A stretch of 41,280 bases of DNA from a virus, in the IMG/VR virus record IMGVR_UViG_3300024290_000008, positions 1 through 41,280 of that record; one strand, written 5' to 3'. This document shows, piece by piece, positions 6,605-16,352 of this stretch. Positions within the stretch are counted from its first letter, which is position 1; every line of letters starts with the position of its first letter. The position numbers and the translations under genes were made by a program. The notes under the pieces are model-generated. The model was not told the DNA's origin and searched no databases. It saw nothing but the letters and a program-made list of their open reading frames with translations.

Positions 6605-9600
6605 ATGAGCGACGTCAACGTCGGGACCGTCTACGGGATCCTCCAGCTCCGGGACACGAACTGGTCCTCGACGGTGTCCTCGTCCGTCCGCGACATCAAG
6701 CAGTGGGAGCAGGTCGTCTCCGAGGCGACGACGAGCGCCGCCGCGCGGGTCGGGCGCGCGATGACGACCGTCGGATCCTCCGTCTCCCGCGCGGGCCAGA
6801 TCCTCTCCGTCGGCCTGACCGTCCCGCTCGCCGGAGCCGCCGTCGCGGCGACGAAGTTCGCCGCCGACTACGAGGCGGCGATGGTCAAGGTCGGCACCCT
6901 CTCCGAGAACAGCGCGTCGGACGTCGCCGCCATGTCGGAGGAGGTCCTCCGGCTCGCCCCGACCGTCGGGAAGGGCCCACAGGAACTCGCGGAGGCCCTC
7001 CTGGTCGTCACGTCGACCGGGCTCAAGGGCGCGGAGGCGATGGACGTCCTTACGGCGTCCGCGAAGGCGTCGGCCGTCGGCCTGGGGGACACGAAGGACG
7101 TCGCCCGGGCGATCACGTCGGCGGTCATGGCCTACGGCTCCGCGAACCTGTCGGCCTCGAAGGCGGCGGAGGTCCTGTTCAAGGCGGTCAAGGACGGCGG
7201 CGCGGAGGCCGACCAGTTCGCCGGGACCCTCGGCCGCGTCGTCGGCATCTCGGCCCAACTCGGGGTCTCCTTCGAGGACGTCACCGGGTTTATCGCGACC
7301 TTCACCCGGCTCGGCGTCGACGCCTCCGAGGCGACCACGGCCCTCCGGGGGACGATGTCGGAGCTGCTGAAGCCCTCGGCCGCGTCGAAGAAGGCGCTCG
7401 CTGAGGTCGGGGAGTCGGTCAAGACGGTCACGGAGCGGATCCAGAAGAACGGCCTCGCGGCGGGGCTCGCGGACCTGATGGAGAAGCTCAAGGGGAACGA
7501 TCAGGCCCTCGCGGCCATCTTCCCGAACGTCCGCGCCCTGGCGGGCATCCTCGGCACGGCCGGGTCCCAGGCCGACGCCTTCGCGGAGATCGAGAAGCAC
7601 CTGAAGGAGAGCACCGACGAGCTCGGGGACTCTTTCCAGCGGACGACGAAGACGACGGCCTTCACGTTCGCGGCCTTCCGGGCGGAGGTCGAGGTCCTGG
7701 CGATCCGGCTCGGCAACGAGCTGGCCCCGTCCTTCAGGGCCATCGTCGAGGGGGCGAAGCCGCTGCTCGGGATCGCGGAGGCGCTGGTCCGGATGTTCGC
7801 GGCGCTCCCGGACCCGATCAAGGGGACCGCGATCGCGACCGCCGCGCTCGTGGCCATCCTCGGCCCGCTGGGGATCCTCCTGGGCGGCGTGACGAACCTG
7901 ACGGGCAGCGTCGTCACGGCCTACGGCTACCTGACGGCGGCGGGGGCGGCGGCGACGGCCTCGAACGTCGCCCTCGCGGCGTCGAACGCCGGTGTCGGCG
8001 CGTCGGCCACGGTCGCAGCGGCAGGCATCACGGCGATGGAGACGGCCGTCCAGGCCGACCTTTTGGCGACCCTCGCGAACGACCTCGCGGCCTCCGGCAC
8101 GCAGATGGACCTCCTCGCCGGGGTCGCCAACACGGCCGCGATCAGTCAGACCGGGTTCGCGACGGCCACCGAGGTCGCCGGGGCGAGCGCAGCAGCGGCG
8201 GCGACGGAGGTCTCCCTCCTCGGGAGCGCCGTCGCCTTCGCGACGGGCCCCTGGGGGATCGCCATCGCCCTGCTCGGCGGGCTGGCGACAGCGACCTACC
8301 TCGCGGCGACCGCCGAGAGCGACATGGAGAAGGCGGTCCGCGAGAACGCGACCGGGTTCGGGAAGCAGACCAACGCGATGGCCTCCGCCCTGGACACCTA
8401 CAAGGCCCTGAGCAGCCAGACGAAGCTGACCAAGGACGAGGCGAACCGGCTCGACTCCGCGACGCGGACCCTCGCCCAGGCGAGCGGGCTCTCGAAGGAG
8501 CAGTTCGAGAAGGAGGCCAAGGCGTCGGACACCCTGACGGTCGCGTTCCGCGACCAGATCCGCGCGCGCAAGGACCTGTACACGCAGGCGATCAACGAGG
8601 CCCGGACGAAGTGGGCCGAGGCGGTCGAGGCGCAGGCCGCAGCCGAGAAGCTCCTCCACGACACCCTGACGAACCAGCGGGAGACCGTCGCCCCGGCGGC
8701 GGGCCCCGGCGGCGCGCCGGTCGCGCGCGGCATGACCCCGGCGGAGCGGAACAACGAGATCCAGCGGCTCAACGGCGTCCTCGCGGACCTCCGGCGGAAC
8801 ACCGCCCAGGCCGAGGGGGCGTTCACCACGCTGGCCGGGGTGACGGCGAAGTGGATCGACCTCGGGGGACCGGCGGTCGCGGCGACGAAGGGCACGGCGG
8901 ACAGCCTCGACGCCCTCGCCAAGGCCCAGAAGGAGTACGACGACGAGGTCCAGAAGAACGGGCTCGACACGTTCCGCAAGGCGATGGAGCTGCACAAGCA
9001 GTTCGGCAAGTCCGTCGAGGAGGCTGCTGCCGCCTACGGCCTCACGGTCCCCGCCCTGGAGCGGTACCTGACCATCCAGCAGGGCGTCAACAAGTCGCTG
9101 AAGGAGTCCGATGCCGGGAAGTTCTCGAAGTCCGTCCGCGAGCTGGCGACGTCCCTGGGCGAGGCCCAGGCGGCGGGAGCCCCGCTGTCCCTCGTCCTGG
9201 CGGAGTACGGGGCCAAGGCGGCGGACCTCGTCCAGAAGGCCCCGCTGTTCGCTGCGGCCCTGACGCAGCCGATCACGGACCTCGCGGCGGCGTGGTCGAA
9301 CCAGAAGCTCCTCGGGGTCGAGAAGGTCCTGGAGGCCGAGACGGCCTTCAAGGCCCTCAGCTCCGCGATCGCGGCGTCGGGCGGCGACCTGTCGAAGCTG
9401 GACGTCTCCGCCCTGCGGTCGGAGTTCAACGCGCTCGACGCCGGGATCGGCGTCCTGATCGCGACGGGCGCGAAGATCGCCCCGCAGTGGCAGGAGATCC
9501 AGGCCACGGTCGGCGGAGCCCTCTCGCGGATGGACGGGAACCTGAAGAACACCGTGTCGAGCACCCAGGTCCTCGCCCAGATGAACCCGTTCGGGACCAT

Positions 9601-12484
9601 CACGAAGGGCGTCACGGACCTGATCTCCGGCAACGCGAGCTTCGACGCGGCCAGTCAGGCGGTCAAGGACTTCCAGACGGCGCTCGCGCAGTCCGGGTCG
9701 ATCGGGACGATGAGCCTCGGCTCCCTCCGGACGACGTTCAAGACGGTCGAGGAGGGGATCGCCGCGATGCGGCGCGCGGGCCAGCCGATCCCGCAGGACT
9801 GGAAGAACACCGCGCAGGTCGTCGGCGCGGAGCTGTCCCGGATGGGGGACGACATCTCCGGGGTCACGGCGCTGGAGAACGAGCTGGTCAAGGCCCAGGA
9901 GGCCCAGGGCGGCGACACGCTCGCGCGGCGGATCTCCGACATCCAGCGCGAGTTCAAGCAGCGGCGCGACGCCCTGCGGTCCGCCGAGGCGGACACGGAG
10001 GAGTACGGGCGGAAGCTCCAGATCCTCGGGCAGATCGAGGCGCAGGTCACGAAGAACGCCACCGAGGAGTGGAACCGCGCGAACTCGACCCTCCGGGGCG
10101 TGTCGACGGTCCTCGGGATCGTGGCCGAGGGGTTCGGGACGCTCGGCCAGATTGCAGGCGGGTCCCTCGCGGCGGTCGTCAAGGCCATCGGCGGGATCGC
10201 CGTCGCCTGGGACGGAGCCGTGAAGGGGTTCCTGGCCTTCCGGGACGCCCTCCAGAAGAACGGCGGGGGCCTGAAGGGGCTCGGGGCCATGCTCGCCAGC
10301 CAGCTCGCCGGGGGCTTCCTGAGCGGCTTCGCCGGGATCATGTCCGCGACGACCTTTACGTCGACCCTAAAGAACGCGTTCGCCGGGGGCCTGACCGGCG
10401 CGGCCTACGGGGCCGGGATCGGAGCGACAATCGCCGTCGCGATCGGGCACGGCGCGATGGCCGGGGGGATCTGGGGCGCGGTCGCCGGGTTCGCCGTCGG
10501 GGTCATCGTCGGCGTCTTCCGGGGCGCGGCGACCCGCCGGACGATGCATCAGGTCGGGGAGGAGTGGGGCCACGACATCTCCCAGGGCCTCGCCCAGACG
10601 ATCAACAAGGAGGCGAAGGAGCTGTTCCAGGGGAGCCGGGACGCCGCCCAGATCTTCAACCTCGCGGACACCCTCTCGGAGGTCGGCGGGGTCTCGACGA
10701 AGAACTACGCCAAGGCGATCAAGGAGCTGCGCGACACGTTCTCGCAGCTGGAGCTGGGCGTCTTCAACACGTCCCAGGCGCAGAAGGTCCTCAACGACAA
10801 CTTCGGGACCTTCGTCGACCTGACGATGAAGAACGGGGTCGGGCTCATCACGTCGAAGCTCCGGGAGATCGTCAAGCTCGATCGGGAGTTCGGGACGAAC
10901 TCGTCGGCCATCGCCTCGTTCGTCGCGCAGCAGATGGGGCGGGCCTTCGAGGGGTTCAACGCGATCGCGGCGAACTTCACCGAGACCTGGACGGGGACCA
11001 TCGAGGACGCCTCCTCGCAGCTCGACGACCTGACGAACAAGGAGAAGACGCTCAAGGCCGAGATCGGGGGACTCACCAAGCTGGACCAGCTGACCCCGAA
11101 GCAGGCCGCGCAGCTGAGCACCTGGAAGACCCAACTCTGGGACGTCGAGAGCCAGATCCGGGACCTCAACGAGGAGATGGAGAAGGCCGGGAAGGTCTCC
11201 GAGGCCATGATCCCCGGCTCTGCCGAGGAGTTCGACCGGCTCGGGCGGATCGCCGTCGCGACCTTCACAGCGGCGCTCGCCTCCGGGGAGACCGTCGTCC
11301 AGGCGATCGGGGACATCCAGGGCGGGCTCGACTCCCTCCGGAAGGCGACGAACTATGGGTTCACGGCGAAGGGGTCGTTTGCGGACCTGCTCGGCCTGTC
11401 GGACTTCGTCGAGAAGAACCAAGCGGTCGTCGCCGCCGCCGACGGGCTGAACGGGATCCTCCAGGGGCTCCAGAACTCGGCCTTCCTGGACCAGCAGACG
11501 TTCACCGACCTCGGGGACGAGGCCGTGAACCAGTTCCAGAAGATGATCGCCTCCGGCGCGACGACCGATCAGGCGTTCAAGATCATGCAGCCGTCCCTCC
11601 AGACGATCTGGGAGCTGCAGAAGGACTTCGGGTTCGCGGTCGACGACGCGACCCAGGCCCTCCTCGATCAGGCCGAGGCGTCGGGACAGGTCGGGGAGAA
11701 GAACCGGTCGGTCCAGGAGCAGACGCTCGACGTCCTGGAGCGCATGTCGTCGACCCTCGATGCGCTCGCGACAGCCTTCGGGGTCACGCTGCCGTCCGAC
11801 ATCGACAAGACGAAGGGGAGCGTCGGGGACCTGGGCGGGGCCCTCGACGACGCCGTCGCGAAGATCCCGGACAATATCGACATCCCGGTCCGGTGGGGCG
11901 TGCCCCCGATCGACCTCCCGAAGATCCCCACGGTGACGATCCCGGTCAATTACCCGAGGTACCCAGAGGCGTACGGGCCGGGCGGCGAGCCGATCCAGTA
12001 CGCGAGCGGAGGTCCGGTCGGGATGCTCCCCGGCTACGCGATGGGCGGGCCCGTCTACGCGGCCTCCGGGTTCTATGTTCCACGTGGAACAGACACGATC
12101 CCGGCGATGCTCTCGCCCGGGGAGTTCGTGATGCCGAGCCTGCCGACGAGCCGGGTCGGCATCGGGGCGCTGAACTACATCAAGTCGACCGGGACGCTCC
12201 CGACCGGCGGGTCGTTCGCTGCGCCGCCGCCGCCCGCGTCGGGGTTCCGGTCGGTCGTCGCGACCGGCCCGACGGACCAGGGCGGCACGATGGCGACCCG
12301 GCGGATGGAGCTGACGGTCAAGGTCGACCTCGGCGGGGCGACCATCAAGGACGACGTCGACGCCGAGAAGGTCGGGTTCGCGGTGGCCGACCGGCTGAAG
12401 CGCAACGGGGCGCTGCGGACGGCCTGGGGCGACCAGATCGAGGGGATCATCAAGCAGCGGACGCCGCGCGGGAGGGCCTCGTGA
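6605..12484 (+). CDS. tape measure protein
   Basis: A protein of 1959 residues, the largest gene here. The N-terminal part contains the TP901-type tape measure core (FAADYEAAMVKVGTLSEN, then TGLKGAEAMDVLTASAKASA and LGVSFEDVTGFIATFTRLGV). Long Ala-rich helices and coiled coils follow. Hydrophobic Gly/Ala stretches near residues 400-435 and 1265-1305 may help DNA cross the membrane. The C-terminus has the conserved PRGTDTIPAMLSPGEFVMPS motif. The protein sets tail length; using the usual rule of about 1.5 angstrom per residue, the tail would be near 290 nm (inference). A parS-like palindrome is embedded at codons near 1824-1829. Confidence 0.93.
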   Translation: MSDVNVGTVYGILQLRDTNWSSTVSSSVRDIKQWEQVVSEATTSAAARVGRAMTTVGSSVSRAGQILSVGLTVPLAGAAVAATKFAADYEAAMVKVGTLSENSASDVAAMSEEVLRLAPTVGKGPQELAEALLVVTSTGLKGAEAMDVLTASAKASAVGLGDTKDVARAITSAVMAYGSANLSASKAAEVLFKAVKDGGAEADQFAGTLGRVVGISAQLGVSFEDVTGFIATFTRLGVDASEATTALRGTMSELLKPSAASKKALAEVGESVKTVTERIQKNGLAAGLADLMEKLKGNDQALAAIFPNVRALAGILGTAGSQADAFAEIEKHLKESTDELGDSFQRTTKTTAFTFAAFRAEVEVLAIRLGNELAPSFRAIVEGAKPLLGIAEALVRMFAALPDPIKGTAIATAALVAILGPLGILLGGVTNLTGSVVTAYGYLTAAGAAATASNVALAASNAGVGASATVAAAGITAMETAVQADLLATLANDLAASGTQMDLLAGVANTAAISQTGFATATEVAGASAAAAATEVSLLGSAVAFATGPWGIAIALLGGLATATYLAATAESDMEKAVRENATGFGKQTNAMASALDTYKALSSQTKLTKDEANRLDSATRTLAQASGLSKEQFEKEAKASDTLTVAFRDQIRARKDLYTQAINEARTKWAEAVEAQAAAEKLLHDTLTNQRETVAPAAGPGGAPVARGMTPAERNNEIQRLNGVLADLRRNTAQAEGAFTTLAGVTAKWIDLGGPAVAATKGTADSLDALAKAQKEYDDEVQKNGLDTFRKAMELHKQFGKSVEEAAAAYGLTVPALERYLTIQQGVNKSLKESDAGKFSKSVRELATSLGEAQAAGAPLSLVLAEYGAKAADLVQKAPLFAAALTQPITDLAAAWSNQKLLGVEKVLEAETAFKALSSAIAASGGDLSKLDVSALRSEFNALDAGIGVLIATGAKIAPQWQEIQATVGGALSRMDGNLKNTVSSTQVLAQMNPFGTITKGVTDLISGNASFDAASQAVKDFQTALAQSGSIGTMSLGSLRTTFKTVEEGIAAMRRAGQPIPQDWKNTAQVVGAELSRMGDDISGVTALENELVKAQEAQGGDTLARRISDIQREFKQRRDALRSAEADTEEYGRKLQILGQIEAQVTKNATEEWNRANSTLRGVSTVLGIVAEGFGTLGQIAGGSLAAVVKAIGGIAVAWDGAVKGFLAFRDALQKNGGGLKGLGAMLASQLAGGFLSGFAGIMSATTFTSTLKNAFAGGLTGAAYGAGIGATIAVAIGHGAMAGGIWGAVAGFAVGVIVGVFRGAATRRTMHQVGEEWGHDISQGLAQTINKEAKELFQGSRDAAQIFNLADTLSEVGGVSTKNYAKAIKELRDTFSQLELGVFNTSQAQKVLNDNFGTFVDLTMKNGVGLITSKLREIVKLDREFGTNSSAIASFVAQQMGRAFEGFNAIAANFTETWTGTIEDASSQLDDLTNKEKTLKAEIGGLTKLDQLTPKQAAQLSTWKTQLWDVESQIRDLNEEMEKAGKVSEAMIPGSAEEFDRLGRIAVATFTAALASGETVVQAIGDIQGGLDSLRKATNYGFTAKGSFADLLGLSDFVEKNQAVVAAADGLNGILQGLQNSAFLDQQTFTDLGDEAVNQFQKMIASGATTDQAFKIMQPSLQTIWELQKDFGFAVDDATQALLDQAEASGQVGEKNRSVQEQTLDVLERMSSTLDALATAFGVTLPSDIDKTKGSVGDLGGALDDAVAKIPDNIDIPVRWGVPPIDLPKIPTVTIPVNYPRYPEAYGPGGEPIQYASGGPVGMLPGYAMGGPVYAASGFYVPRGTDTIPAMLSPGEFVMPSLPTSRVGIGALNYIKSTGTLPTGGSFAAPPPPASGFRSVVATGPTDQGGTMATRRMELTVKVDLGGATIKDDVDAEKVGFAVADRLKRNGALRTAWGDQIEGIIKQRTPRGRAS
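12076..12091. other. parS: parS-like ParB binding site inside tape measure gene
   Basis: TGTTCCACGTGGAACA is a perfect 16-bp palindrome that fits the bacterial chromosomal parS pattern TGTTnCACGTGnAACA. It is encoded by the codons TAT GTT CCA CGT GGA ACA, six in a row ending in A or T, inside a gene whose codons nearly all end in G or C. The encoded residues (YVPRGT) belong to a conserved tape measure motif, but the codon choice is not explained by the protein. Binding by host or phage ParB is inferred. No parA or parB gene is visible in the window. Confidence 0.7.
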
Positions 12485-13197
12485 GGATGGTCCCCGCCCG
12501 CCGCTCGATCCTCGGGGCCCCGGTGACCGGGTCCGTCGACGCGACCTATCAGGCCGCGTGGCTGACCGACGGGCTCCCGGGCTACCCGGCGAAGACGACC
12601 GGCGACCTGTCGCTGACGGTGACCCCTGCCTCCGCGCTCGACGTCGACGTGGTCGCGGTCTGCCACCACGCGATCCGGGAGGCGGCGGCGATCGCGCTCG
12701 GGGGCTCGCTGGCGTCGACGATCGACACCGAGGCGTGGCCCGCCGACGACATCCCGCACAACTGGTTCCGGCTCCTGACGGTCCCGACCTCGGTCTCCTC
12801 CATCGTCCTCGGCGTCACCGGGAACACCGACCCGGTCATCGTGGGCGAGCTCTGGGCGGGGCTCTCGACGGTCTTCCCGGACCTCCTCCAGGGCCGGAAG
12901 TACACGCCGGAGTCGCCGTTCCCGTGGGAGGGGGAGTTCTCGTCCCTCGCGCCCTACGACCCCGGGGTCTCGGACCAGCGACGCGTGAGTGGGACCGTCA
13001 TCCTGACGGACGACGAGTTCGCGGACCTGGAGGACATCCGGGTCGGCCAGCGCAGGGGGAGCCGCCCGGTCCTCTGGATCGACGACGACGACGTCAACGA
13101 CGCGTGGCTCGCGCAGTTCAGCCTGGAGGAGGAGCACAGCGAGGGGCTCCACATCGTCACGCTGGAGATCACGGAGATCCCGAGGACCCGCTGGTGA
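12481..13197 (+). CDS. distal tail / minor tail protein after the tape measure
   Basis: About 238 residues from GTG 12481, which overlaps the tape measure stop (GTGA) and has GGAGG at 12471-12475. An ATG at 12487 is the alternative. It is beta-rich, with segments such as HNWFRLLTVPTSVSSIVLGV and a C-terminal half containing DQRRVSGTVILTDDEFADLE and VLWIDDDDVNDAWLAQFSLE. Position fits a Dit-type protein connecting the tube to the tip. The family is not recognised with certainty. Confidence 0.65.
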   Translation: MRMVPARRSILGAPVTGSVDATYQAAWLTDGLPGYPAKTTGDLSLTVTPASALDVDVVAVCHHAIREAAAIALGGSLASTIDTEAWPADDIPHNWFRLLTVPTSVSSIVLGVTGNTDPVIVGELWAGLSTVFPDLLQGRKYTPESPFPWEGEFSSLAPYDPGVSDQRRVSGTVILTDDEFADLEDIRVGQRRGSRPVLWIDDDDVNDAWLAQFSLEEEHSEGLHIVTLEITEIPRTRW

Positions 13198-14099
13198 GCA
13201 TCCTGGACACGGTCAACTGGCGGCAGATCCTCCGCGAGGACTTCAGCGGCTACGCGAACCAAGCCGCCTTTGAGGCGGTCTACGGCGTCAGCGCGCTAGG
13301 GGTCTGGGGCCTGACGGAGGGGCCGGACGGCCAGCCCGGGGTCAGCGGCCGACAGACCGGGGTCGGGCTCTACACGAAGCCGATCGCCCCCTCTGGGCGG
13401 TTCTTCAGGGTCACTGCCAGGATCTCCGCGACCCACGCCCGGATCATGACGGCGGTCAGCAACTCGCTGGCCCAGTTCCTCCTCCTCCAGGCGGGGTCGA
13501 CGTCGAACTTCTCGGCCAGCCCGATCCACTGGACGTCGTCGCAGCCGTACCCGAGCCCCCCTGGTCCGCTGACCGATCAGACCCTCCTCGTCCGGGCCGG
13601 GGACCTCTCGACGTCCGGGAACTGGCTGACGAACGTCGCGTTCCTGACGGGCTCGAAGTACGACCTGGACATCAGGGGCGCGTTCTCGACGAAGACTCTG
13701 AGCGGCGGCAGCTACGTCGCCAACGCCGACGGGGTCGTCGAGGTCCGGATGAACGGCGTCCTCGTCGACAGCTTCTCGGGGGTCGTCATCACCGGGGACG
13801 TCTACTGGACGCGCTTCTCGTTTAACCCGCCCGACGGGAAGCTGGCCGCGCTGGTGCTCTACGACGGCTCCACGGCCCCCGGGGGGCTCGACCAGAGCGT
13901 CCCCTGCTGCGCGACGGACGGACAGCCGAGCGGCGGCGTCGGCGGCAGCACGGGGAGCGGGACCGGGACGGCCGGGGACACCCTCGGGCAGAACCCGTTC
14001 GAGTCGTTCCCCCCCATCACGGACGGCTGCACGGCCGGGGGGACGTTCCCCGCGTCGTCGGCGGGCGAGCCGTCGGACGCCGAGGACTGGGCCGCGTAG
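13194..14099 (+). CDS. tail tip / fibre protein with lectin-like beta structure
   Basis: 301 residues from GTG 13194, overlapping the previous stop by 4 nt. The body is beta-strand-rich in a way that resembles concanavalin-like carbohydrate-binding jelly rolls (DFSGYANQAAFEAVYGVSAL at the start; ADGVVEVRMNGVLVDSFSGV and VYWTRFSFNPPDGKLAALVLYD later). A Gly/Ser/Thr-rich linker and a Cys-containing C-terminus follow. It may contact the host surface. Assignment is by composition and place. Confidence 0.6.
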   Translation: MSILDTVNWRQILREDFSGYANQAAFEAVYGVSALGVWGLTEGPDGQPGVSGRQTGVGLYTKPIAPSGRFFRVTARISATHARIMTAVSNSLAQFLLLQAGSTSNFSASPIHWTSSQPYPSPPGPLTDQTLLVRAGDLSTSGNWLTNVAFLTGSKYDLDIRGAFSTKTLSGGSYVANADGVVEVRMNGVLVDSFSGVVITGDVYWTRFSFNPPDGKLAALVLYDGSTAPGGLDQSVPCCATDGQPSGGVGGSTGSGTGTAGDTLGQNPFESFPPITDGCTAGGTFPASSAGEPSDAEDWAA

Positions 14100-16352
14100 A
14101 TGGCGACCCCGAAGCAGCCCGCCGTCGCCGTGACCCTGACCATCCCTCGGGATGCCGGGACGCAGACCGTCCGCGCGAGCACCCGGCCCTTACCGGACGT
14201 CGAGTTCGTCGAGGGCCGGGTTCCGGCGGGCGGCTGGACGGCCATCAAGCGCGAGCTGTCGGACGAGCAGGGGCAGGCGAGCATGGCGACCGGCGGGGTG
14301 ACCCTGACGGACGACGACGGCGTCCTCCGGGCGGCGCTGGCCGAGGACGTGGCGCGGTTCTGCGCGCAGACCGAGGCGCTCGTCACCGTGCGGTCCGAGG
14401 AGGGGCGGCGCGCGAACCTGACGCCACGGCCGCTCCTCCGGGCGCGGGTCGACGTGCCGACGAACGCGCGCGGCGGGAAGTCCAGCCGCTCGCGGCAGGT
14501 CAGCCTCGCGCTCATCGACGCGCTGGCCCCGTACTACGACCAGACGATCCCGCGCGAGCTGTTCCTCCGCGAGGACTTCCCGGACATCGACCGGGCGATC
14601 GAGAACACGCCGATCCCGCTCATCGGTGGGCCGCACTCGGACGCCGGGGCGCTCGACGTCAACGGCAACAGCGCGGAGCAGGGGCTCTGCCCGGCGATCT
14701 TCGTCGGCATGCGGAAGACGGTCGACTTCGAGCTGACCGACACGCCCGCCTTCCTGACGCCGCCGACGATCGTCAGCGCGGCCCCGGATGCCGCGACCGG
14801 CACGACCGAGTTGGCCTACGGCATGACGAAGCTGACGGCCTACGGGGAGACGGTCCTCTCCGAGCCCGCGCGCGTCCTGAACGCCCCAGCCGCGCTCACG
14901 CCGACCGACTCGGTCACGCTGACCTGGGACGCCGACCCGGACGCGACGGGCTTCGTCGTCTACGGGCGGACGAACTACACCCCGGTCCGCCGCCTGAAGG
15001 TGCTCGGGGCGGGCGTGACCAGCTACACCGACACGGGCGTCGACGCGGAGACCTCGCCTGGGCCCCCGGCCATCAATACGGCGCAGGTCATCCTCGACCC
15101 CGACCCGAGCAACCCGGACTCCGGGTTCTTCTGGTACTTCTTCGTCGTCTGCCTGGGGGTCCTGAAGGACTTCGACATCTACGGCAGCGACCTCGCCGTC
15201 GGCCGACCGCCGAAGCGGACGATCCTGACCGAGGACTACGGGATCACGATCCTGCATCCCTTCCAGAGCAGCGGCCCGGTCATATGGCCGCACCCGGACC
15301 CGTGGGTCGAGATCGGCGGGAAGCGGGTCACCGGGTTCTACGCGCGCGGCCCGATCGCGGACCACCACGTCCGGGGGGTCGTGACCTTCGCGGTCTCGAC
15401 CTGCGGCTACGAGGCCGTCGGGGACGGCACCGGCCTGCCGGTGCGCCAGATCTTCCCGCTCCTGGCGCTGTTCCTGAACGAGTTCGTCCTGAAGAACGGC
15501 GGGCTCGGCTACAGCAACGGGGACTGGGGCCCGCTGGAGACCTTCACGGGCGGGACGGAGATCCTCCGGACGTCCCGCTTCACGGCAATGCAGGACCTGA
15601 CGAAGCTGTTCCTCGACAACGACGAGGGCTACATCGGCTCCGTCTACCTGCGGGAGCCGACGACGGTCAGGCAGTTCCTGCAGTGGTTCTTCAACACGGT
15701 CGACGGCTTCGGGTCGACGAGCCACCAGGGGCAGTGGTACCCGGACCTCTACAACCCGTACGCCTCGGTCGACGACGGGAGGCCGTACCGGGAGCGGATC
15801 GAGATCGACCGGCTCGGGGAGGCGGAGCTGGACCGCGACAACGTCGAGCCGAGGGTCCTGTTCCAGTACGCCTGGAACCCGGACCAGAAGAAGTTCCGGA
15901 GCGAGGTCGAGAAGGCCCAGGACGACGAGGCGTACGACAAGCAGAAGGCGCAGCTCCGCGACCGGGGGACGGTCGAGTGCCACTTCTCGCACGACGCGGC
16001 GACGGTCCGCGACGCGCAGCGGCGGCGGGTCCAGCGGCTCCGGTACCCGCGATGGAAGCAGCCGATCGTCGCGAAGTGGACGCCCGCCCTGGAGGACGAG
16101 CCCGGGGACCAGATCCTCGTGACGCACCGCGACGGCGTCGGCGCGAACGGCTGGGAGAACCGGCCCTTCAAATGCATCTCCCAGGAGATCGACCCGAACG
16201 TCGGAGAGGTCCTCCTGGTCGCGTACGACATCGAGCCGCTGCTGACCGGGGCCTTCGCGCCCTCGGGCCTCGGGGACGAGACGACGATGAGCGGCAACCT
16301 GGGCGACGAGGAGTCGTCCGCCCCGCCTCCTGTAGGAGCCTTCCGCGTATGA
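14100..16352 (+). CDS. large tail protein (hub/Tal-like) with fibronectin III-like domain
   Basis: 750 residues, starting immediately after the upstream TAG. The N-terminal 220 residues are beta-rich. A fibronectin III-like domain occupies about 225-325 (PPTIVSAAPDAATGTTELAY, then SVTLTWDADPDATGFVVYGR). The C-terminal half is large, aromatic and charged (for example WFFNTVDGFGSTSHQGQWYP) and ends in a linker. Size and place third after the tape measure fit the tail hub or tail-associated protein of siphoviruses. I see no peptidase or lysozyme motif. Confidence 0.7.
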   Translation: MATPKQPAVAVTLTIPRDAGTQTVRASTRPLPDVEFVEGRVPAGGWTAIKRELSDEQGQASMATGGVTLTDDDGVLRAALAEDVARFCAQTEALVTVRSEEGRRANLTPRPLLRARVDVPTNARGGKSSRSRQVSLALIDALAPYYDQTIPRELFLREDFPDIDRAIENTPIPLIGGPHSDAGALDVNGNSAEQGLCPAIFVGMRKTVDFELTDTPAFLTPPTIVSAAPDAATGTTELAYGMTKLTAYGETVLSEPARVLNAPAALTPTDSVTLTWDADPDATGFVVYGRTNYTPVRRLKVLGAGVTSYTDTGVDAETSPGPPAINTAQVILDPDPSNPDSGFFWYFFVVCLGVLKDFDIYGSDLAVGRPPKRTILTEDYGITILHPFQSSGPVIWPHPDPWVEIGGKRVTGFYARGPIADHHVRGVVTFAVSTCGYEAVGDGTGLPVRQIFPLLALFLNEFVLKNGGLGYSNGDWGPLETFTGGTEILRTSRFTAMQDLTKLFLDNDEGYIGSVYLREPTTVRQFLQWFFNTVDGFGSTSHQGQWYPDLYNPYASVDDGRPYRERIEIDRLGEAELDRDNVEPRVLFQYAWNPDQKKFRSEVEKAQDDEAYDKQKAQLRDRGTVECHFSHDAATVRDAQRRRVQRLRYPRWKQPIVAKWTPALEDEPGDQILVTHRDGVGANGWENRPFKCISQEIDPNVGEVLLVAYDIEPLLTGAFAPSGLGDETTMSGNLGDEESSAPPPVGAFRV

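Noticed and set aside
6398-8995. Long open frame on the - strand (865 codons)
   Set aside because: A shadow of the tape measure gene; no domain-like sequence and no start signal.
8611-12480. + strand open frame running inside the tape measure gene
   Set aside because: Arg/Gly-rich shadow of the tape measure. Only the part after 12481 is real (distal tail protein).
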